From the IMG/VR virus record IMGVR_UViG_3300048549_000383, positions 1-58,435 of that record: a stretch of DNA of 58,435 nucleotides. One strand, given 5' to 3'. Source of the DNA: a virus. Shown here piece by piece: positions 36,101-48,100 of this stretch; positions within the stretch are counted from its first letter, which is position 1; the number at the start of each line of letters is the position of its first letter. Position numbers and translations under genes: made by a program. The notes below the pieces were generated by a model. It did not search any database. It worked only from the letters and a program-made list of their open reading frames with translations, and was not told the origin of the DNA.

Positions 36101-39100
36101 AATGATGAACTGCTTATTATCAAAGTCAATACTCTTAGCAGTTGCAGAAGAGTTAGTTTGACCAGTATACACGCCATATCTTTCCTGATCACTCATGATC
36201 AGAGGCAGTTCCATACTCATACCGAACGAGATGTCAGTAGTAGCAGTAGGATAGGTAGAACCAGGTGTGAAGGTTGCAGTATAGTCTGAGGTACCTTTCT
36301 TAATAATGATGTTATCAATCCAACCGACAAATCCATTAGCATTTGTTAAGTCAGCACCGATCTTGAACGCACGTTCCAGATAGTTAGTGTTATCAGTGAA
36401 GTCACCACCAACTTGTGTACCATTCACCCAAAGTTTGGTGATGTTTGTTGTTCTGCTGACAGCAATATGATGCCAAGCGTTAGTGCCTAAGTTATGAGCA
36501 CCTGAAATTTGATCACTACCATTCAGGTACCAATTGATGTTAGATCCATTCAAATACAGAACAGGAGATCCAACCTCAGAAGCACCGCTGGTGCGAGTAT
36601 CCCAGAGATACTGCAAACCAGACAGAGTTGTAGGTCTGATCCACATTTCAATTGTGAAATCAGCAGTTTGGAACTTCTGAACTTCGCTCAGTTCATGTGA
36701 CAAATAACCACCAGCATCAAGTCTCAAAGACTTAGAACCAGACTTCTTAATCAACCCAGTCAAGACTGCATTGCTGCTAGTCAATTTGGTGTTAGAAAGA
36801 ATCTCTCTATCTTGGAAAGTGCCAGTAACTGAATTGGTATACAACCACTTCAAACCAGAGTTTGCACCCTTCGCTAAGAATGTTGCACCAGATGTTGCAC
36901 CTTTGATTACATCACCAGGGATGTAGAATCCATTTCCACCAGGATCTTTGTAGGATAGTTTGTAAACACGTAGGTTTTCGTTGATCTGATAAGAACCATC
37001 ACTGACAACTGCCAGACTGTTGATGTTAGTGAGACTACCAGCGCCGATAGCAGTTGCTGCCAGTTCGACCAGAGTATGGATACCTGCCTGAACGTCAGCA
37101 CAATGTTGGATACTTTCGTTTCTACCAGAGTAGTAGTTAGGATCGTAGTATGCAGCAGCACCACCGCCACCTTGGAATACAGCGTTATCGATAGCACTGA
37201 TGAAGGTGTGAGCGTACTGTTGTCCAGCAGGTGATGCACCAACGTTAACTTCAATGGTTGTAGCAGTTACAGCATCGATAGTCAGGGGTGTATTGAATGC
37301 AGGATCGCCAGTACGTGGGTAATCGTGGAAGGTTGCATTACTATCAGAACTACATGTGAAACGTAAAGAGTAAGGTCTGATCGTAATGCTGTCGCTGGTT
37401 GTCAGTGAGTGTGAACCGATCGTCAACGTCATGATGCCACTGCCAGACACATATGCAGCATTAGTTACATCAAACTCAGTCAGTTCACTTCCCGAAGAAC
37501 CAAGATATGGACCAGCATATGTGGTCGGATCTTTCAGCATATAACCAGTCTCAGCAGTTCTGGTGTTGACCTGAACATAGAGAAGGTTGTTGATTGCCTT
37601 ACGGCACATCTCGCCTGCTTTTCTGAATGCAGTAAGAGATTCGGTAACTTCACCAACCAGACCATTGCTGATAGGTGTTCCAGCGTTATCGAAGTATTTC
37701 TTAGTAAATTCGACAATCTGATAGTTACCATCACCTGCAATATCAGCAGCGAGAGCATCGACCATCAGACCGATGTCACGACGACACTTAGTCTCGTTTG
37801 CACTGTATGTATTGGGTTCTGACAGATCGATCAGATCAGATAGTGAACCTGCAAGCAGAACTTCGGATACGTTAGTAAAGAGAGTTGTGAGTGCTGACTG
37901 TACATCAGAACAATTTGTAGCACCATAGTTTATAGCATTGGAACCAGCAGTACCATAATTATTACCAGGTGATGGATCAGCAGTGATGCCAGTGCCACTA
38001 GATCCACCACTAGATCTCTCGTCATACTTGACATAAGTTACACCATCAACAACCTCACTACCTGTGAGCATGTTAGTGAGAGCATTCTTCATATAGTTGA
38101 GTGCTTGCTCAAACGCATATTCAGTTGCTTGCTCTTCACCGTCAATATACAGGAAGGTCAGACCATCTGTACTGAAATAGGATTGGAGAAGTTTACGTGT
38201 ATAAACAGTACCACCTTGGAACATGTCCATGGATAGTGCGTCAATATACTTACCAATATCTCTCTTACACTTGGTAGAAGAAGGTACGGTCAGAAGAGGA
38301 TACTCAACAACCATGTCTGCATAAGACTTAGCGATGATGTATTCTTTGTTCTTAGCAATCAGACGATAAGAATCTGCAAATCTGCTGAACTGATCTGTCT
38401 GGTTGTCACCAGGATAGTAGAACGCAGGGTGCTCAACAGAAATCTCAGCATTAGCAAAGTCAATGATCTCCTGTCTGTTGAACTCGATCATACGACCAGC
38501 ATCTTTCCATCTGTTGAGGGAATCTGTTACTGGGTTGCCATATGTTACTTGGATAGAACGAAGTTTATCGCCAACTGCTAATGTGCCGCCAGTGAGATCT
38601 TCATATTCGATTTCAGTAGAACGAACTTCTTCAAAGTCAAGGAAGTCAGCGTTAATACGATCAGTGCTGTCAAGAATTTCAACAGGTGTGATAGTAGTCT
38701 TAGAAACATCATCAAGGATTTGGTTCTGGTTGGTTAGAGAGATCAAACGCTCGAAGATCATGCCGAAGAATGTTGAACCTCTGTTAATGATCAGAGTATC
38801 AACCACATCACCAATTCTTGCTTCTCCAAGAAGAGTCTCAGTCAAAGAATCTAAAATTTCATTACCATTGACATCATTTTCATACTTTTGTACAGTTTCG
38901 GAAACTGCTAACTGATCACCGTCAGTAGGATCAAGAGTATTAGGATCTAAGTTAAAGTCCTGCTCAGTCTTTCTGAGGTAATACAGGATAGGTGGTGATG
39001 CCTCATAGTCAATTCTAACAACTTCTCCTCTTGCGCCAGAAGTCAAACCAAGGAATTGATCACCTTCTTGGAATGATGCCCATTCGCCAGTAACGGTAGA

Positions 39101-42100
39101 AGGACGTTCGACATTGATGCTCGTGATAGGATCTCTATAAGGTGAGATCTGTGTGATACGACCAGCAATGTTAGATGCAGCAGAATAGAAGATATCATTG
39201 AGAAGGAGGTTATATGCACCAGTCTCATACTCAGCAGTTCCTGAGGTCTTAGACAATACCAACTTATCGGAGACGTTACCATCAAGGTCAAGGTTGGTCT
39301 CTTCAACAATAGCAGTGTCGTTGGTAAGACTTGTGAGAGATTCGCCAAATTCAAAGATAGTCTTATAGTTAACACTATCAACATTCAAGATGTTAGCGCC
39401 ATAACCAGCGGCAAAGAATTGTATATCCTCACCACGATCGAAGTATCCATTAGACATGTCTGTCACTTGGATGCTCTGATCAGTTAGGTCAATAGAGGTT
39501 ACAGTTGCTCTTGCACCAGTTGTTTGGCCTGTTACAATATCTCCGATTAAAATTGTTCCGAATGTGCCACCAATACTCTGCAAGAACAGTTTGGTGAATG
39601 ACTTATCGATGGTTCCGATAAGAGCACTAAACCCAGTTCTACCAACGTCAACTCTTTCATTCAGATCGAATGTTCCAGTTCCGCCAGTGATGTCTACAAC
39701 GTCGATACTAGTCGCACCAGTTGCAACAACTCTTGCTGTTGACTGAGTTGTGAATCCATTAACGGTGTCGCCAATTGATGGGAAGATACCAGCAATAGTA
39801 TTCAGATTCAATCTGGTAATAGGCATAATATCAAAAGAGATATTCCTATAAACCACTTTGGAGTCAGGTCTAGGTGCTTCTGAGAACACAATAGATCCAC
39901 CCACCACATTATATGCATTGCCTGGTGATTGGATAACACCATTCAAAGTAACAAGAAGTTGATTCTCGTTAACAATTACTTGATTACCTTCAACTGTAAT
40001 TGGGAATGCCTTAGTGACACCATCGAACTGAGAAGAAATGTTATCAATCTTCTTAACAATAGATGTAAGAATTTCCTCAGAGTTAGTCAGTCTCTTCTTA
40101 CGGAAGAGAACTTCGGAGTTATTGAAGGTTGAATAGATTGGTTGAGCAGCGCCGAATGAAGTAATCTCATTGACATTAGTATACTCATTGATGTTAACTT
40201 GCTTAGTGAAGTCAGCAGCAACCTTACGACCAGAGATATCCTTACCACCAGTCAGTTCTAACTGACCGAACATGCTGAAACCAACTGGGTGGTTGTTTTC
40301 CAGAATCTGATTCTTCCACTTGTTGATAGGAATCTGAGACTTAATAACGTAAGAGAAGTTCTGATAGAAGAACGAGTCTTGAATCTTCTGAACAATTTCA
40401 GAAGGTTTGCCAACGTCATCAGTGAATCTACCAGCAGTCTTAGTGATAGCATCAATGTTCAGAACACCCTTAGCAATATTCAGGTTGTCGATGACACCAG
40501 AAGCGCGAGAAATGATACCTTGAACTTTACCACCAACAACGAAGTCTCCGTCAGGATTGGTAACTTTAAGGATCTTCGGTTGAATCTGCCAACCATCATT
40601 TTCAGAAACGACACCAAATGCAGTTGCAGTCTCGAAGGTTTCACCTTGGAACACTTGCTCACCTTCCAAGAATCTGGAAGTTTCAACCACTGCTTCTGCT
40701 TGTCCACCGAACACCTCGGTAAGAAGAACCTGACGACCATCACCTTGGGTCAAGAATGTGATGAAGTTACCAGACTCAGCATCAACTGGGGTCAGACCGA
40801 ATCTAAGTTGATCGGATTCAAGACCGTTTGCATCACCAGCAATAGCATAGTAAGTCTGAGTAGCAGACAAACTGGTCAAACCAACGCTACTGGGTTTCGG
40901 CAGGATGCCTTCTTGTGAACCGATGTTATCAGCACGGAACTGAACCTCAGCACCAGTGGTAATACCATGTGGGAAGTTGAACTGCAAATAGTTGAGGTCA
41001 AGGTTCACAACGTATGTGAACTCTGATTTCAATGTAACTACTGGTTGTGAAGAGTAACCAGAACCAGGGTTCTTGATCAGAATTTCAGAAAGTCTGTTGT
41101 TCTTGACAACTGCTTCTGCTTCTGCATTGACACCACCACCACCAGAGATAAGAACAGCAGGTGCAGAGGTATAACCAGCACCAGGATTAGTGATCTTAAT
41201 CTGTGAAAGAATTGAAGTATTGAACAGTTGCAGGTTGATTGGGAATGCAATCTCAGGACGTAGGGTGTAGTCATGGGAGTAACCATAACCAAACTCATTG
41301 TTTTTCAGAGTCTTGATCTTACCAATCTGAGTACCTGTTAAGAATACAGCAGCACCCGTACCCTCGGCAGGGATGACAACCTCGATTGCACCACCAGAAC
41401 CTGCAAGTTGTGCTCCAAGGATTCCAGGAATGCCGTCAATGTCAACACTAGCGAAGGTATAACCTTTACCAGGATCGGTAAGTGCAACATCGCTGATAGC
41501 ACCAGATCCAGTCTCAGGATCGTTCTCAACAGTGATATTACACAAAGCACCTTCACCATCACCATCAATACTGATCTGAGTGTATACACCAGGTGCATAC
41601 TCAGTACCAGCAGCAGTGATACGCAGTTTCTCGATCTTACGATCAGAAGCAATATCAGAGATGATTGGGAGTTTCTTATAGAATCCACCAGGTGAAATTA
41701 GTCGAATCGAGTTGATAGGACCGATTGCTTTGGTAGAAGTCGTTGAATAGATGGTATTAGGAACATCTCTATCATTCAGACCGATTTCAGCATTAGTGAA
41801 CTCAGGTTCGGTGAGAAGAGGGAATCTAAACTCAGTATCCGAGATAACTTCGCTAATCTGGAATCTACCATCAAATGGTGTCTTAATAACGTCAATGAAG
41901 GAGTTTTCTCCAACTGGTGATGTAGTAGTTGTTCTAGACGGGTCAAAGTAGTAAGTAATGTTAGTAACTTCCCCACCGATCGTAAACTTGACCACAGGGG
42001 TCTCAGTAGCGGAAGAAAGTCCAGGAGTACCTTCACGCTCGATTACGTTGAAAGAGTATTCCAGTTTGAACTGGTTATCTTGTGCAAACGACAGATAGTA

Positions 42101-45100
42101 TCCAAAGTTGGATATATCACTCATATCAAAGATATAAGAGTGATTTCTGACCAGAAGCAAGGTTGGGTGCTTAGAAGCAATCTTAACTCTTGCAATAGCG
42201 TTTTGCTCGAAAGCAGGTTCGCCAGTAGCAGTTGCTCTCATTCTGTAAGTGAAATCTCTGGAAGAGAAGACCTCTTTTACGAAGAATGAACCGTTAAACT
42301 CAGCAGTTGTAAATCCTTCAACAAAGAGGATGTCATTAGTCTTAAAGTTGTGTGGAGAGAGTGCAGAACAATAGATAAGGTCTGTATTCGCTTCTGCTGT
42401 TCTAACAATGTCCTTATTCAGGTTTACAGTAACACGAATAGTCTTAACACTAGATAGACCACTTACTTCTGCAATTTTGTTATTAGTGTCTTCCTTAGGA
42501 CCAGCATTCACGCTATTACCAAGGGAAACCACGTCTCCAACAATAAAGTCAGAACCACTGAAAGTATTCAGGATAGTTACTCTATAATCAAGAACATTAG
42601 TAGGACGGAACCTAGCATAGTTATAAAGTGGATCATATGTACTAGTGTATGTCCATGTAACGGAATTATCCGTCGCTGTTCCTGATGTATGGGTTGGTGC
42701 GGTTGTACCAGTGGTACCAGCAACTGTACAGGTATATTTGTTTCTACCGAAGTATACAGTATCATCAACTTGATATGATCTGGTTTCTGCCCAAGGGGTA
42801 GCATCAGTTGGCACAGGCCATGGATAGTCCAGAAGATTAACTTCAATGTTTGGAGCATCGCTAATAAATTGCCAAACCACAGCACCATCAGTTACTGCAC
42901 CGATAGTATGAGTAGGTTCGGTTACACCAGAGGTTGCATTGTTAGTTGCATAGTAAATCTTGTTATCTGACCAAACTTGGTCATTTACAGCATATACCTT
43001 ACCTGCTTCCCATGCAGTTTGTGGACGAGAGACTTCAAACGAAATTTCATCAATAGTATTAGTCTCACCAAGGTCATTTTGGAACAGATCAGTATTATTG
43101 AAGTTACCGTAGATTTTACCTACTTTATAGGTAGTACCAACGCCAGGATCGTCAATACTGCCGACTGGGATATCAACAATGGTACCAAATGCTTGGACAA
43201 TACCCTGAGCATTGGTTTGTTGGATAATTGAACCTTTCTCAAACTTGATATCCTGGTTGAAGGTAAATTCCTTAACAGCATCGATCTTCTGATAACCAGC
43301 ATCCCTAATATAGTATTTTGGAAGGACAATCGGATCTAGGATCAGTTTTCTACCCAAAGGAGTAGGAATAGTAGATGTCTTAGTCTCGTAAGTAAATCTA
43401 TCGGTTACAAAGTTGAAAGTGCCAGGTGCTAGTGTAGATGTTACATCAGAGTAGTCAAGAATCTGTAAACCAGAAGAACCAACCGACCAGATTGTGATTA
43501 CAGGGTTAGAAATCGTATTTACATTGATACCCGCAGTTCCAGCGTCAATGTCCTCAATACGCAGGTTCTCGCCGCTTCTGGTGGCGCTGGTGGGGGTATA
43601 TGTGCCTCTCTTGCTATGCAGTCTATCGAACTTGATTAGTTCAATGCTACTATCAGCAGAAGTGATTCTATACCTCTCAGTAGGCAGTGTGAATGATGCA
43701 GTAGTGTATACTGCCTTAGGATCAACGATAAGATCATCGATATTACCAAGGAAGCAGTTAGCAGTAGCAGGAGATGCAACCTCAGCACCAACATACAAAT
43801 CATTCAGTACGATGTTCTCAGTGGTTGTTGTAGTGGCAACAATGACACCATCGAAGTAACATGAGTAGACATATGAACCCAAGGAAGGTTCTTCCTTAAC
43901 AAATGCAATATGATGCCAATTATTGTCAGACAATGCTGCCCAATAAGTAGAACCAACAGACCATATTGTGGTAGTGGCAGCACCAGCAGGAGTTAGTTGC
44001 AATGCGACCTTACCATAGTTAGCAAGACCCGAATTACCTTCAATCGTGAAACGAACGGTTCCACCAGTGTCAGCAACTGCTGTAATCATCTCAACAGTAG
44101 CATTACTGCTGTCATGGGCAGAATCCATCTGAACCCACATACCAACAGTCCAGTCAGTAGTGATATTCAAGTCTTCCCACTGAATACGGTTAAGAGCAGT
44201 GAAATCTAATGATCCAGAACCAAACTTATAGTCAGTAGTATCATGTGCAGCGTTAGCAGCATTCAAAACTGTGATTGTAGGAATACCTTGCTTAGTTGAG
44301 TCTTCAACCAAGTTAGCAGCATTCTCAAAGCGATGAACAATGGTTTGATCGGGATTTTGAGTATTGCAACTCAGAATGATGTCACCAGAGTTATCAACAG
44401 CATGAGTATGTGTTGTAAATCCAATATCGGTAGCAGTCTTCCAAACATCAGACTGATTTAGCAGTGTTCCATCATATTTGAAACTTGCAATGTTAGCAGT
44501 CAGGTTATTATCTTCATATTTGATCTCTGTGACCACGTTAATGTTGCCAAAGATGTCAAGAGTGATGCCAGCATGTTTAATAGACTCAAATGGCACTGTT
44601 GGTGCCATAATCTTGGAGAATTGCCATTCTGGACTTGCAACCACCAGTTTGATCTGTGACATTGCAATCTTGAAGAATGCAACACCATAATTCTTGGTGC
44701 CATTCCACATATTACATACAAAGAACAGATCATCGTACTCATCAAGCACAAACTGTGGATTTTGTACGTCACCACCAGAAATTGCAAGACGTTTGACATA
44801 TGTGAATTCGATGTTTGCACCATCGTACTCCATTTCACCAAACAACAGATCATTGTTGTCTTTATCAATACCAGCAAAGACAAGTTTGTTGTCACCGATG
44901 AAATACAGTTGATACATCTGCTCACCTTCGGAATCCGAAGCAAACTTACGTTTCTCGATCAGATCACCGAAACTATTCAGTTGAATGATCCAAATATCAT
45001 CAGGATCAGGTGAGTTGGTATCTGTCCAACCACAGATATACACACGTTGGTCTGCATCTAGATAGATGTCACCAGCATAGTCACGACGAGTAGAACCAGA

Positions 45101-48100
45101 TACACCAGCGATTTCTTTCTGCCATCTAACAATGCCTTCTGGATTGTTAGCATTATCAAGACCAGATTCATACTTGGCAACTAAAATATCAGGATTACGG
45201 TTTGCAGTTCCCTGAGATTCAGTTTCACCAATCAGATAAATGAGATCATTCTCTTCACTAGTCTCATCCAGATACATCTTCTTCCAACGTGCCACCTTAA
45301 TAGATGTACTAGGAAGTAAAGTTCTATCCCAAACAACATTACCTAGGTCGTTGAATTTAGCAACGAATGCTGCTGATTCGCCATTAGGTTTTGTAATTTG
45401 ACCACAGATGTATAGGTTACGCTCTGCTGATACAATAGAGTCGGTGATCTCAAACTTACAGTCTGCACTTTCAGCAAATGAAGTGGACCAGTAATAAGTC
45501 TTCTTGAATCTCTGTGGGTGTGAAACTCTGATCTGAGGAGAATTCTCAGTATCATAATTAAAACCAGAGTTGATGATATTAACAGTATCAACCTTACCAG
45601 TAGTAAGATCTAGTACAATATCAAGTTCAACGTCTTGTCCAGACGGTGTAATGATTTCATAAGATGGTGGAATGGACTCATTATAACCAATACCAGTTTG
45701 TGATACCGAAATGGAGTCAATGCCTGTAACCACAGACATGTAGAATCTCTTATTGGTATTCTCAGTGATGACCCTAGAACTGACGATGATCTCGTCCTGT
45801 CCAATTAGTTCGTGGTCTGTTGATGTTGTGATTTTGCCGTAGGGGATGTCGTTGATGACTTCCTTACTATATGCTGCAATACTAGCACCCTGAACAGACT
45901 CGACTTGTGCAGAGGCACCAAAACCATCTGTTCCAGTATTGTCGAAAAATAGTGTATCGTTAACTTGATAGGAAATACCAGAATTTTCAATAACAAACCC
46001 ATCGATCTGAGCATTCTCAAATTTCGTTGTTGTCTCAACTTCAATATCGACTCTGGATTCTGTCGATACTCTTGGGAAATAATCATAGATTTGAAGTGCC
46101 GCCTCCTCGGTCATCACCTGATCTGTGGCAATTTCAGCAGGAGAAATGATACCATCATTATCTATGTCAGAAGTTTCAAAAAGGATAAGGTCTCCTTCCT
46201 TCTCTGTAACCAGTTGATCTGACTGTTGGTTGGGTTGACGCTCAATGTCGATGTCAACTTCTTCATATGGATCTCTAAAACGAGACACATCCTGAGGGAT
46301 GTTCTCTTGTACTGCACTCTGACTCAGGTTCCAAGTATCAACAATTGAGTTGAACTCAGGACCGATGATGTAAGGGAATACTGGAAGACCTGCTTCTGAT
46401 GCATCAATTGTGATGAAGTAGCAATATGTACCATCAGGATAATCAGGAGTCTTACAGAAACGACCGTTGTATGGGTCTAGATCTCCTTCTTGGAATGCAT
46501 ACTCATAGTCATCAACAAACTGTCCAGCAGGATAGTCAGCAAGTATAGGACCATCAATACGAGCAGGTGTTGGGTTTGTATCAATATCATAAACTACATT
46601 AGTTTTCAGTCTATAAGAAGAACGCATTCTTCTGATACCACCGTTCTGATCAGTAGGATCGATGTAACCGTAAGGTCCATAGATTGGGTTACCATCAAAC
46701 GCCCAACCCAGAATGGGTGAGTGAGAAATAGCAGCACCAGTCTCAGTACCTTCTTCTTTGAAGGTATTGGTTTCGGGATCAAGGATTACGTTGTCGCCAA
46801 CCACATAACGGAGTTCTTTGGGGTCAGATACGTGTGCATACTCACCGCCATACTGGTTATTGAATCCAGTAAAGACATAACCACGAGCAATGTCATACTT
46901 AGTGCTGAGGTTATACTCTAAGTTCTTATTCCATTGGAACACATTTGCATTGAATGTTGCAAGTTGTCCAACTGCTTCCATACGGACAGTAGTGTTACCC
47001 TGAGTATATCCAACACCTTTGTTAGTGATACTGACTGAGATAACCTTACCTTTGTCTTCACCAAGAGTGCCGATAACAGCAGTTGCCTTAGCACCAAAAC
47101 CATCGCCATTGATGAATACGGTAGGAGCAGTAGTATACCCATCGCCAGAGTTAATGATAGCAACAGATACAATACGACCATTAATAACAATGGGTTGTGC
47201 CAAAGCACCTTCACCAGAGTTCAGTTTCAGTGTTGGTGTAGAAGTATATCCAGTTCCTCTGGATAGGATGTTAACACCAGAAATAGAACCACGAACTTGT
47301 GCAATTGCAGTAGCACCAGAACCACCACCACCAGTGATGGAGATTGTAGGTTGTGATGTATACCCTGTACCAGGGTTACCCACCAAGACACGAGTTACAC
47401 GACCGTTTGTCACAACTGCTTGTGCAGTAGCACCTGAACCACCACCACCAACGATTGAGATCAAAGGTTGTGTAGTATATCCAGATCCTTGGGTGAGTAC
47501 ATCAACTGTACTCAAAGAACCATTAACAATGACTGATGCAACAGCACCTGAACCACCACCACCAGTAATTTCTAGTGTAGGTGTAGAACCAGCATCATAC
47601 TCTTCGCCAACGTTGGTAATATCGATACCAGTAAGAGGACCGAAGGTTACAAACTCCTGATCCTTGTAACCCCATGCAGATACACCATTAACCCATGCAC
47701 CAATTGGTGTATTGGGTGATACCGTAGTTCTAGTTGAAACTGTATTGACAGTTCTGGGGAATCTCAGCAGTTTACGCTGGTTACCAGGGATAAGTGCAGA
47801 TCCACTGAAAGGACCGACCTTATAGTTGGGTAGACCTGATGCTGCAACGTAAACATAGTCATTATTGAAGAATGAGTTCTGTACGTTAGAGGTAAACAGA
47901 GAGATCACTTCGTTGATCGTGTTCTGAGTAGACTTACCTCTGTTTAGGTCAACAGATAGAAGGATATTACCTTGTGGTTCGATATCTGTTGGTACTGGAA
48001 TCAGATAAGAGAATGTAAAGTCGTCAAGACGAGCAGTAACCTCAAATGTACCATTATATACAGCAGGGTTTGCACCATAGAGGGTAACAGTGTCCTCAAC

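Noticed and set aside
47019-47660. A 213-codon plus-strand open frame opposite gp7
   Set aside because: It lies entirely opposite the Gly-rich repeats, is rich in Pro/Val/Thr as expected of the complement, and has no promoter or ribosome site. It is a shadow of the repeat codons.
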